From positions 25,132,067-25,196,066 of the forward strand of contig CM058230.1 in NCBI GenBank assembly GCA_030180135.1: a stretch of DNA of 64,000 bases, given 5' to 3'. The notes under the pieces were generated by a model. The model ran no database searches. It was not told where the DNA came from and saw only the letters and a program-made list of their open reading frames with translations. The stretch comes from Orychophragmus violaceus. Taxonomy: Eukaryota; Streptophyta; Magnoliopsida; Brassicales; Brassicaceae. This document shows, in pieces, positions 20,704-31,728 of this stretch (position 1 is its first letter; each line of letters opens with the position of its first letter). Position numbers and translations under genes: made by a program.

Positions 20704-23700
20704 TTAGCCCTGGAGGGATACTACAATCCAAACATGCGTGTATATCTCAAAAGATAAAGTCATTTTAGCTATAGCATCAGCACACGTATTGGCATTTCTT
20801 CCACACAGCACAAGGGAAGGTTTTGAGTAGCTCCATAGCTCTGCATAATCGTTAGTAAAACCTTGAATTCTTGGCCAAAGATGCGGATCCTTATTCGCAT
20901 GCACGGGATTTTTGCAATCCGTCTAAAACTGAACCTCCCCAAAGCCCAGGTTATTGACGCAGGACATCGCCCAACTCAGCGCCTCTGCTTCAAGACTAGA
21001 GGTAAGCGCAGGATAAGATTTGGCCCTGTACCATAGAGCCCTCCCATATTCATCTTGAAGGATCCATCCCACACCACAAGTATCTAATACCTCTTTCCAA
21101 GCCGCATCTACATTACAGATTAAAAGACCTTGGCTAGGTCTTCTCCACGTTTGAGGTGCTTGTCGAGGGGCTTGTACATGTTTGACTGTTAACTCTTGGG
21201 GAGAGAACCATTCATCCGCATCTACTACTGCCTTTAGAACTATCTTATCCGCTTCTACTTTATTTGAGGAGAAGCAAATATCATTCCTCTCCTTCCACAA
21301 CCTCCACATGATCCACGGCCATGCTTTCTCTGCTTTCCCAACATAGCTCACTTCCTTATCTTTAAACCTCTTGTCCACTTCCAGGCAGGTATATATATTC
21401 GCATAGATCGAATGAGATGGGACAGGGAAGAAAGAGCTTTCCATGGGAGCCAGAGCCCATAGTAACCTTGCAAAGGGGCAAGTGAAGAGTAAGTGGTTGA
21501 CATCTTCCTCTGTCTCTCCACACCGAGGATAAGCCTTGTCCTTTTTCAGCTTTTTCATGCCCATGTTCTTTGCAACTGGTAGACAATTGGACAGAGCTCT
21601 CCAAAGAAAATTGTTGATCTTTGGCATTGTATTCACCTTCCAAATTTCTGTGAAAAGAGGGTTCAGACTTGGGTTACTCGTTGCGTTTTCTTCTTCAGTG
21701 TTCTTCCCTAGTTTATGTGCCCATATCCAATAGCCTGATTTCACAGAGTAGTCTCCATTATTATTTTAAACCCAAGAATATCCTCCATTTGGTGCATGTT
21801 TACTCAGCTTAATTTATCCAATGAGTTTCACATTTTCTTCATGAAAGATTGCATTGACCATGTTCCACTTCCACTCGTCTGATTCCTACTCTTTGATCAT
21901 CGTCATGGAGACCATCTCTATATCAATATTAGGAAGAGGTCTTGGTGGTCTGGGGGGAAAAGTAGGAAGCCACAGATCCTCAAAAATCTGTAGCGTACTT
22001 CTATCTCTCATATCTTTTTTCATCCCTTGCTTCATTAACTGTTGAGCCGCATGGATGCTTCTCCAAGCAAAGGATGGTCTGCTTCCAAGCTTAGCAGCTA
22101 GGGGAGATGATTTGTTCAAATAGCGCCCTTTGAACACCTTTGCTACCAGAGTCTTGATTCGTGGCCATCCTCCATATTTGTTTTCCCAACATGGCTAGAT
22201 TATGCCATTCAATGTCCTCAAAACCTAGGCCACCTTCTTTTTTGGGAATACTGATCTTATTCCAAGATTTCCAATGAATCCCCTTTCATGTGGTCTGATT
22301 TTTCCACTAGAACTTTGCCAGAGAGGTTACTATCTTGTCGCATATGTCTTTTGGGATCAAAAAGCATGACATAGAGAAAGTCGGGATCGCCATTAAGACT
22401 GCCTTGATGATCACTTCTCTACCTCCTTGCGACAAGAACTTCATATTCCAAGAATTCACCCTATCATCCACCCTATTCCCCAAGTACTTTAAAGTTTCCA
22501 CTTTAGATACCACAAAAGCTTCATGCAATCCTAAATAGATGCCCTTACCTCCCTTTTGGGTTATACCAGAGACTTATTAAACCATTCTCCTCTTCTCCAC
22601 CTCCATCTTCTTGCCAAAAGTAATACTAGATTTTTGAAGGCTCACTTTCTGACCCGAGAGTTTGTTATACTCCTCTAGAATACCCATGACTTTCTCAATC
22701 TGATCCCTTTCAGCTCTGTAGAAAAACAAACTGTCATCTCCGAATAGCAGATGGGATACCGCAAGGGAGTCTTTAGCCACTTTAATACCAGTAATCATAT
22801 CCTCTCTTTCAGCAACCTTAAACCCATTCGCCAATATATCTGTACACAAAATGAAGATGAAGGGGGATAAGGGGTCTCCCTGGCGCAGTCCTCTAGATGC
22901 AGAAATGTTACCATAGGGTCTTCCATTGATGAGAATTCCATATGACACTGACGTAACACACAACATGATTCTATTTATCCACCACTCATCAAAGCCAAAT
23001 TCTCTAATTGTCCTCTCAATAAAAGACCATTCCAGCCTGTCATACGCCTTCATCATATCTGTTTTCATTGCAAGGAAATCAGAGGAGACTTTGTCACTAG
23101 TTCTCAGAGCATGTAAGATCTCATGAGCTACTAGGATATTATCCGATATTAGTCTCCCTTTAATGAAATCCACATGATTCTCTAAAATAATCCCTGGGAG
23201 AATTTCTTTTAGACGCCTAGACAGAATCTTAGAAATCACTTTATACGCCACATTGCATAAAATTATTGGTTTGAACTCACTAAGTTTGTGGGGATGTTGC
23301 TTTTTGGGATAAGGCATATATTAGTCTCATTCAATCTCCCATCCAGGACCCCCTCCTCCATAAAAGCTCGCACCATCTTCAGTAAATCATCCCCCACTAA
23401 CTCCCAATAATTCTGATAGAAAGCACCAGTAAGCCCATCCGGGCCTAGGCTCTTATTTGGTCCCATATTGAATAGAGCTTCTTTTACTTCTCCTCTCTCT
23501 CTACTTCTCTTCTAAGCTATCTATTCCGCTCTTCCGAGACTCGGTGTTGTAAGCCACTGAAAATATTGGTTTCATCAAAATTTAGTCCCTCTCGGATATC
23601 TGACTTGTAAAGGTTGGAGAAGTATCTGACTGCCAAATTTCCCATATCCTCCTCCTCAAAATAGTTCACCTGTGATTCCTCATCAATCAGGAACATGATC

Positions 23701-24778
23701 TTATTGTGGGCTCTTTTTGTCTTAACTGTCGCATGATAAGTTTTGGTATTTCTGTCCCCTGTTTTTAACCATACAAGCCTGCTCTTCAGTTGCCAAAACT
23801 GCTCCTCCTCTCTATATGCTCTCTGAAGTTGACCCTTTAAAGATCTCAACTCATTTATATCAAAATTTGGTTAATGAGTAATCTCATTGATCCTCCATTT
23901 TAGCGATTTGATGGTCTCCTCGTGAATTCACTTTTGATCTCTTCTTCCAGCCTGCCATTTCCTTTCTACAGTTTCTGATATGGGAGACCAAATCGCCTTC
24001 CAACTCATTCACATATGTTTGCCATCCCTTGGCCACAACCTCATTAAAGCCTTCTTTTCCTTTCCATCTCTTATCGTAGCAGAACTGGCCTCTTCTTTTC
24101 GGTCCTTCTCCGTCAAAAGAGGTAGCAATGGGGCTATGATCCGATCCCACTCTCGGTAAATACATTGATTTCGCTTCAGGGAATAGTAAAAGCCAATCCA
24201 TATTGGCTGGCTACTACCATGTCCATTTTACAATGCACTAAACCATCTCCTCTACAACCAAACCAAGAGATGGGATTGCCAAGATAAGTGACTTCAATGA
24301 GTCCACATATATTCAACATATTCCGAAAAGGTACAAATGAACTTTCAGCTCTAATTATCCCTCCTCTTTTCTCCTCGTTGCTAATAATTTCATTAAAATC
24401 CCCCAACAAAACCCATGGACCTTTCCTATACAGTCCCATTCTGATCAGTCGTTCCCACACATTGTTTCTTTCGCTAGCTACCGGGTCCCCATGAACGCCC
24501 GTCAGGAAAAACGACTTATCCTTCCACACTACTTGGGTATCAATTAAACGGTTGCTAGAATACAAGATGGTAACATGTACTTCCTCTTTCCAGAGCATCG
24601 CAACACCTCCACCAATGCCTTCCGGTTCCACTGTCCATAAATTTTGATAACCCAAGTAGTTGCGAATTCCTTCCATATACTCTCTACCATTTTTGGTCTC
24701 ACTTAGGAATACAACCTCTGGGATATAATGACCACATATAACCCGTAGATGTCGAACTGTCAATGTGTTCCCCCACAC
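20704..24778 (-). pseudogene. LINE ORF2 remnant: endonuclease, reverse transcriptase, RNase H
   Basis: Minus strand. 24778-24176 encodes an AP-type endonuclease with VVFLSETKN, GIGGGVAMLWK, GPWVLLGDFNEI and NPISWFGCRG. 23466-22577 encodes the reverse transcriptase with GPDGLTGAFYQNYW, SEFKPIILCNVAYKVISK, KTDMMKAYDRLEW, SRGLRQGDPLSPFIF and the catalytic FGDD (near 22740). 21744-20923 encodes the zf-RVT region (INNFLWRALSNCLPVAKN, CGETEEDVNHLLFTC) and RNase H (NVDAAWKE, SSLEAEALSWAM). The last remains run to about 20704 (NANTCADAIAK). The pieces are in different frames with stops between them, so the protein cannot be made. Confidence 0.92.
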
Positions 24779-24802
24779 CCTGACAGTTCCAGCAGGCTGT
24801 CC

Positions 24803-26384
24803 TCATATCGAAGCCGGTGGTTTACGGTTGACCACTAACCTTTCATGAACTGGAGTCTTGGGATTAAGAGAAACTTGACGACCTAATCTGAGAGTGAAAG
24901 CCTTCTGATCCCCTCGGGAGGTGGAGATCAGACCTATCTCAGCAGAATTGTTGCCGCCCTCCGAATTTGGGCGGTATGACTGATCCTTAGAGCCATCTGA
25001 GCTATCCGTTCTCGCTCTCTTCCTTGCATTGTTCTTCTCTGCACTTGTACGCCTTCTCTTTGATGAAGAAGGATGGTTCTCAGACAATCTCTGAGGCTCT
25101 TTATCTTTACTGGAAAGAGAATTCCCACCTGAGGCTCTTTCGCTCCCACCTATGGATAAATGGTCTCTAACTGATGGTATACTCAATCTACTTTCAGTGG
25201 AATTTCTCTTTCCTTTACCATCAGAAAGGTTTCCTGTTTTCTTCCCACTTGAACTACTGGATCGACCAATTTTATCATCCTTCTCTGAGTAGTTGAGGGG
25301 GGCTCGGCTAGGATCCTTAATTCTCCACTGTTTAGCCAGCTCTTTGTCTGATCCTCTAGAGTTATTAGTGCCCAGTCTTTCAAATACCGACTTATCCATA
25401 CTTGTATCCTTTTGCGAGAATGAGGAGATGCTAGAGATTCCCCTTCCTCTTCCTTCTCCTACCTTTCCTCTTCCACCACCATGACTACCACCATCTCGTC
25501 TTCCTCTTCCTCTCCCTCGACCTTTCACTGTAGAGCTAGGTTCACTTCTGTCTACCTGAGGTTGCGGGACCTAGTAACCACCATCCTCAATCGAGTGGCC
25601 AGATTGAGAATTATCCATCTTCGTCCTTCGAGAGTTGCCACCAGAGACTCTTCCAGGCGGAACCTTGCTAGCCATAAGATTATAACCTTTATCGTCCTGC
25701 TGGTAAATGGTTTTGCAGTGGTATTGGTCATGTGTGATCCGTTTTCATTTGAAGCATACTTTAATAAGCTTCTCGTAATCTAACTCCACAATCACCATAT
25801 CCCCGGTTTTGAAACGAGCCGCTTTCTTAAAGACAATTGGATTATCTACCGGGATCCAAACCCTAGCTCTGAGGTATTCCATCGATTCAGAATTCTTTGC
25901 ATGAAGTTCAATCTTCTCAACTCGGCCTAAAGTTCTCGCAACAGAGTCCACTGCCTCAGCGAGCTCATATGCATGGGAATTCCTCTAAGTCTGACCGAAA
26001 AGGGGATATTAGGAAGTCTTGAGGAGGATTTGGGCACCATCTTTCTCCTGTAACTAGCCAACCATTCACAAACCAAGGAGCCTCAGCTAAAGTCTTGGTT
26101 AATTCCTGCTCCTCGTCGAAAATAAATTGTACTCTGTTATTTCCAACTCCTCTGCCTCTGAACCGACCCTCCACTTCCCAAATGCTTGGAAGAGCAGCTA
26201 TTATTGCTGACGGCTTAAGGGCATCAGGGTTCAGGATACGAACAATAATACTCAAGGAGTTCTATTTAACCAGATTCTTAGTCTCGAAATCAGGAACTTC
26301 AATAGCATCCTCAGGATTGACCTCTTCTTGTTCCTTCAGCTTCCGCAGCATTTCCTCATCTCTTCTCTTTTGGAAGCGGTTCAT
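24803..26384 (-). pseudogene. LINE ORF1 remnant (DUF4283 and zinc knuckle)
   Basis: The likely start MNRFQKRRDEEMLRKLKEQ is at 26384. After a stop the frame continues with the DUF4283 gag-like domain (SIIVRILNPDALKPSAIIAA, VQFIFDEEQELTKTL, PWFVNGWLVTGERW). It is followed by ARVWIPVDNPI and the zinc knuckle region at about 25745, where the second cysteine codon of the CFKC motif has become a TGA stop. A frame from 25528 to 24803 then codes a basic, serine-rich tail that would contact nucleic acid. ORF1 proteins of this class package LINE RNA. Several stops show that it is inactive. Confidence 0.85.
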
Positions 26385-27122
26385 CCTGGCTCTCGAGATC
26401 ACTACTATGAGAACATGGAGCGAATCACCTGTTTTGGAAGCTCAAAATCTCAAGGTTTAGATGAAATACCGCTTGTTTAGATGAAATACCGCTTATAGAC
26501 TCGGATAGCTTCACACCCTTAAGGATTATTTCCTTATACTTCCAACCCTGAATCTCTAGGGTACACATGAATCTGTGTAAATCCCACCTAGAAACGAGGT
26601 CGGAGCCGTGAGACTAGCCGTACCACCACCCTTTCCTTCTTCGTTGGTCTGTTCGGGAAAACGGCTGCCTGAGAACGACACTTTAACCTTCCTTTCTCCT
26701 GGCGAGTGGAAAACCTTGAGAGCTCAACCCAGATTTGTTCCTCTAAGCACTAGATTTGATGGACGCTTGAAGGACCGAGGCTTGAGAGGATATGCATAGA
26801 ACCCACGATAGACTAGATTGTTCCGACCTTTCTCCACCCTAGAAGATGGATGAAGCTAAGGAGAGACAATTAGAGGCTAAAACTGCTTGGGAAACCACTG
26901 GATCTAAATTTCGAGATCTAGATCTAGGATTTGTGGAAATCGCAGTCGCCTGGAGAGAGAAAAACATCCCGTTTTATATGTCGTGTCATTTTAAAGAAAT
27001 TTATTAATAATAATAAAATTTCTGAAGATGTGGCAGTCTCTAATAAACAAGACAAAGGAAAGAGGTATCGATGTGATCCAAACGTACGTTTTCTGGAACC
27101 TCCATAAAAGTTGTTTCTTTTC

Positions 27123-27519
27123 AGATTACACCAGAACATTTTTTAAAAAATATACACAAACAAAATTCATAATATAAAGTTTGAATTTATAATTAAAAAT
27201 ATTCGTCCTCATCCATTCTAATTTTATTTAATATCAAATTAGGTACACACATCAAAACAAATTTTGTAACGTAACACTTTGACTAAACAATAGTATTATT
27301 TTTTTTATAAATTTTCTACACACTTTTTTTTATTAGATTACAATGTCACCTTTTTTTCAATCATAGTCATGAACCCCAACTTTTCTATCTATAGGTGCAT
27401 ATAATATATCTCGATCCATTTGTAAAGGGAAGTGCCACTAATCAAAATATCTATACCATTCGTGTTTATAACACGCTAAGACATTCGGAGGGCTCTCTCC
27501 ACTCTTCAGGTTAGTATCT
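27123..27519. other. AT-rich intergenic region
   Basis: The sequence is AT-rich with T-runs and no recognisable gene or terminal motif. It is the right flank of the LINE insertion. Confidence 0.5.
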
Positions 27520-28956
27520 GTAAGGGCCTTGCCCAGCTCCTTCAATTTTTTTTAGAAAGGAAGAAAAGCCCAAAGCCCAAGCCCATTTCCCTCAAAAACT
27601 CTAGGGTTTCCCTTCCCCACCTATAAATAGAGCCCTCCACCCCTAAGAAACTCATCTCTTTTTTTTTCTGGTGAAGCCCTGTCGAGTTCGTGAGCCAATC
27701 GAGGTAAGCAGAAGCCCTATTTTCGAGATCTCGTCATTCCAAATTATCAGGTATTCCCCGAGGTTCCAGATCTGAGTTTTAAACCTTCAAAAACGCGGTT
27801 TCTTCCTATAACTCCCAAAATATCTCAAATCCCGAGAAACCGAGCACGCCACCGTGACCGTCGCGACGAGACGAAGCCGGAACCTCCGAGACGAGCCCCA
27901 CGCACCGCCGCACGCGCCCCCACGCGCCGCCACTCGCCGGAGGAGTCACGGGCGCGTGAGATCCACGCGCGCCGGAGGGTCCACGCGCCGGAGCCCCACG
28001 CGCCACCGTCGGAGCCCACGCGCCGCCGCCGTCGCCGGAGCCACCGTCGTCGTCGCCGGAGAACCGCCGGAGCGCCGCCGCCCGCCGCCGCCCGCCGCCG
28101 CCGGAGCCCCACCGTTGACCGCCGCCGCCGCCGTCGTTGACCGCCGTGATTGACCGTTGACCGCCGGTTTGGTTCGCCGGTTGGTCCGGTTCAATTCGAT
28201 CCGATTTGCCTTCCAATTTCAATTTCCTTCCGGTTTAGTTGGTCCGATTAGGTTCTGGTTCAATTCAATTTCAATTTCCAATTCCCTGGTTTAGTTGGTT
28301 AGGTCTGGTTTAGAATTTGGGCCAGTTATGGATGTGGGCCTGGTTTAGTCTAGGTTGGGTCTGGGTCTGGGTTGACCGGGTCAACCGGTTGACTTTGACC
28401 TGACCGTTGACTTTTAGTCAACCCAACTTCGTATGACCATAACTTGACCGTTCTAAACCCGATTCGAACGAAACGAAAGCCTATCTCACTTGAATTTTCG
28501 TCCTCTTTTCAGAACCGATGTCCGTTCGGGCCAATGGGGTTGCTAAATTACCGTTTTGCCCTCTTCTTTGGCTAAGGTGAGGACCGGTTGTGGTTTCCCT
28601 TGCTCTATTTCAATTCCGGACGATAGTCCCTCTGTTAATCGCGTCTTTCCTAGGTAGAGTAGATTAGTATTGCGCGCTATATGATTGATTGTGGAACATA
28701 GAACTTCTAGGATATCGCTAAGCCTGAAAACGTTGATTGTTTGTGATGGATATGATTGATAGATTGTGGTAGGGGCCCCGAAAGGGTGTTGCGTGTAGGG
28801 GTGCGTAGCGGTCTGTGCGCATCCCTTGAGAAGGCTTCGGGGGTCTGACGAATCCCCAGAAGGAAAAGAAGGATTGTTTGGGCCTACGGGCTGAAGGGAG
28901 GGGTCCATGAGGGTGAAAGCACGAGTGGATGTAGATTGCGTGGTGAAGCCTTCGGG
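27520..28956. repeat. Retroelement-like, partly very GC-rich repeat
   Basis: The segment begins TGTAAGGGCC and has a clear TATA box (CCTATAAATAG, about 27620) with a short pyrimidine-rich stretch behind it, as in an LTR promoter. From 27846 to 28150 it is dominated by CGCCG/CCGGAG words. It then changes to GGTTTAGTTGGT-type words and GACCGTTGAC repeats. Long frames on both strands (such as 28222-27806) are by-products of the GC-rich composition. I could not pair it with a second LTR, so the class is unproven and the left border is only a guess from the TG start. Confidence 0.35.
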
Positions 28957-30395
28957 TGTAACGCCCCTTTCCCATTCTCCGCTGACCGTCGAGCTGGCCG
29001 GTCAACAATCAAACAAGAACATGACCGATCGAACCCGAGCAAGTCGAACAGGAAAAGTTCGCCACAGGACGAAGCCAAAGATAGTTCGGTTTGAGACAAA
29101 GGCTCGAACCAATCTATCCTCGACTCTGCTATCCTCATATCCATAGCACAAGCGGTACCACTTGCACTACTTCGATGAGTTGTGTCGGTTCGGACTAAAA
29201 CCTCATATCAGGGAAACAATTTCATTTCTGAGTAATCAACATTGAGTACAACGTTTAATAGGATTTCACAAACAATCGTCAAGTAAAATATATAAAGAAA
29301 TCAATACACAAAATGATAATAACGCCGAACCGAGAAAACACTCAAAACAATCACGAATCAAATCCCGTCACAAGCAACCCGAAACCACACCGAGCATCCC
29401 CCGCGTCCGCCGCTACCTAAACCTGAAAAACACAAAAAGAGTATAATGAGCGATCTAAGATCACCCAGTGAATCGGCTCCCCACTACGGCTTCTAATCTA
29501 TCTAGATTCTACAATCCCCGCCCCGAAACCCAAAATAACAATCAGCAGAAATAAATAGTTGATCACGCACTACCACGTCGTGATAAACCCACACACAATC
29601 AAGCAATAGCCAAAACAAGAGAATTAAGGGAATCGAAGGCACTGCGGCACATGTCCTCGATTGGACTCGATCTATCTATCGCGCAACGAAAGAAATAACA
29701 AAACAACACTGGGCCCTACGATCTCGGTGACTTCCACGGGTCTACATCGTCGCTTATATGGCAACTAACCCTGGACTCCTATACGTGCTCACAAGGACCC
29801 ACGCATAGAACACCGTTCTCTGTCCATCGATACGCGGTGACTCCTGACTACCCCTAGATAGCCCGAGTTTCCATGCAGTCCGGCCCTAGGACATGACCCC
29901 GTATTCTCCGGACCGCACACCTACCGGCGTCACCCGATAGGTTAACACCATAACCAGAACCACCATGGCCCGATTAGGTCAAACCCGAGGATCCAATCGG
30001 GTCGGAAGTACCAGAACGTAACAAAATAACCTAGGCTTGCGGAATCTAACGCACCCTAGAGTCCTAGTGCAGAAATGTAAACACGCAGACTCGATGGGAC
30101 TCTAGCACAGATCACGCAATCAATATCAATAATAAATCCACAACCATTCCGCAAGCCTCTACACTACCACCGCTCTGACTAGGTAAGATACCTAGTCAGC
30201 ACCACTAACTTACCCGGTCCCGTGACCGGAGTAAGTGTCCGCAATAACTGCTCGGCCCAACACCGAGCAGTCTAACAAGCCTGCACACAAAGCTTACAAC
30301 AACAACAATACAATCACGCAATCACAATCAATCACACAATCATAATCAATCACACAATCACAATCAATCACACAATCACACACAAGCAGGCTTAT
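28957..30395. repeat. Retroelement-like non-coding repeat up to the assembly gap
   Basis: It begins TGTAACGCCCC, a common start for plant LTR-type repeats, and has no coding domain. A tRNA-like promoter pair lies at 29101-29169 on the minus strand. An 18-bp tandem repeat (unit like CAATCACAATCAATCACA, three copies at about 30315-30372) ends it directly before the N-run. I cannot name the family. Confidence 0.35.
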
Positions 30396-30895
30396 NNNNN
30401 NNNNNNNNNNNNNNNNNNNNNNNNNNNNNNNNNNNNNNNNNNNNNNNNNNNNNNNNNNNNNNNNNNNNNNNNNNNNNNNNNNNNNNNNNNNNNNNNNNNN
30501 NNNNNNNNNNNNNNNNNNNNNNNNNNNNNNNNNNNNNNNNNNNNNNNNNNNNNNNNNNNNNNNNNNNNNNNNNNNNNNNNNNNNNNNNNNNNNNNNNNNN
30601 NNNNNNNNNNNNNNNNNNNNNNNNNNNNNNNNNNNNNNNNNNNNNNNNNNNNNNNNNNNNNNNNNNNNNNNNNNNNNNNNNNNNNNNNNNNNNNNNNNNN
30701 NNNNNNNNNNNNNNNNNNNNNNNNNNNNNNNNNNNNNNNNNNNNNNNNNNNNNNNNNNNNNNNNNNNNNNNNNNNNNNNNNNNNNNNNNNNNNNNNNNNN
30801 NNNNNNNNNNNNNNNNNNNNNNNNNNNNNNNNNNNNNNNNNNNNNNNNNNNNNNNNNNNNNNNNNNNNNNNNNNNNNNNNNNNNNNNNNNNNNNN
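30396..30895. other. Assembly gap of exactly 500 N
   Basis: The run of N is exactly 500 bases, which usually marks a gap of unknown true size. It follows a tandem repeat, a likely cause of the break. Reading frames across it are meaningless. Confidence 0.99.
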
Positions 30896-30933
30896 TTCCG
30901 CAGTTTAGCACACTAATTAGGTTTCGAACAAAC

Positions 30934-31168
30934 CTTCGATTTCTGGAAACAGAGAGGCGTGGATCGCGACACCGTCTTCCTGCGAAAGAATAGATTCAGC
31001 GGTTCAGCCTGACGACACAGTTAGCGGGAGTCACAATCAGGACGATCGAGCCACAGAGCAAGACAGCACGTAGATTTCCGAAGAGAATATACGGAACTGA
31101 AAACGAGAGTATGAAATTCGAAACCTAACCTCGTCTTCTTCTGGGAGCTTGAAAGTGGAGGGATCCAT
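30934..31168 (-). pseudogene. Possible 5' end of a TAF4-like (TFIID subunit) gene, truncated
   Basis: Minus strand. A first exon (31168-31130) would encode MDPSTFKLPEEDE. This resembles the N-terminus I remember for plant TAF4/TAF4B proteins (MDPSI.KLLEEDE). A second possible exon (30979-30934, after CGCAG) reads EDGVAIHASLFPEIE in frame but does not match TAF4 clearly. In Arabidopsis AT1G27720 (TAF4B) lies between the t-SNARE-like gene and ZAT10, as this sequence does, which supports the idea. No TAF4 exons appear between here and 19719, where retroelements sit instead. The rest is either lost or hidden in the gap at 30396-30895. Identity is inferred from 13 residues plus position and remains weak. 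Confidence 0.33.
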
Positions 31169-31728
31169 AGAGGAAGCTCGTCGTGCCAGCACAAGCGAAG
31201 AGGGTTTTGAAAGGAAATTTTGATTTTGTGGCATCCAATGTTTCCGAATTGCGGATCTTTATATAGACGGTGATGCTGATGATAAACATTGTGTCGTTTT
31301 ATCTTTCGTTTGAACACTGCGCGGCGTTTCACTGAATTTTGTTTTTTATTGATAAGGCAAAAATTACCACCAATTTTATTTTCATCTACTCGATAATCTT
31401 TCACTGAAGATGGCGAAATCGATTTCAGGTTTAGTTTTCTCGAATTGATCGTCGTTGAAGGAGAATCGATTGTTAGATCATTGATTTCATCTGTCGATCA
31501 TTGGATTAGCGTATCGAGTCGTAAACGCTTCCGTCGTCTCCAATCATAAACGCTTCCGTCGTCATCTTCTCTAATCATAAATAAGCTTAGGTATCTTCCT
31601 TCGTCTCTGTTTATGGTCAGAGGAAACAAATTTACTTCATCAATGAGTATTTGAGCACTAGTGTTTTATGCAATTTGGTTTGAGCATTAGGGTTTTATGC
31701 ATTTTGTTTTTTTTTTTTCCAGGAAAAT

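Larger units (their letters stand above)
20627..27107 (-). mobile_element. Full-length but inactive LINE (non-LTR retrotransposon)
   Basis: A perfect 15-bp target duplication, AAGTTGTTTCTTTTC, flanks the element at 20612-20626 and 27108-27122. On the minus strand it has a 5' untranslated region (27107-26385), ORF1 (26384-24803), ORF2 (24778 to about 20900) and an A-rich 3' end (T-rich at 20627-20638 on the plus strand). Domain order is that of plant L1-type LINEs: gag-like DUF4283 plus zinc knuckle, then endonuclease, reverse transcriptase, zf-RVT and RNase H. Both ORFs carry stops and frameshifts. The exact duplication at both ends shows that it inserted essentially full length and has not been rearranged. 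Confidence 0.93.

Noticed and set aside
27806..28222. Long overlapping frames on both strands rich in Arg, Ala, Gly and Pro
   Set aside because: They are products of the CGCCG-rich block. All frames are open because stop codons are rare in such DNA. There is no conserved motif.
30300..30395. Regular 18-bp repeats as a possible CRISPR array
   Set aside because: The units are contiguous with no spacers. It is a simple tandem repeat in a eukaryotic genome.
30294..30911. 205-residue frame across the N-run
   Set aside because: Most of it is N, and the rest is translated tandem repeat.
31021..31404. 127-residue minus-strand frame
   Set aside because: It runs through the promoter, leader and first intron of the TAF4-like remnant in a different frame from MDPSTFKLPEEDE and has no domain.
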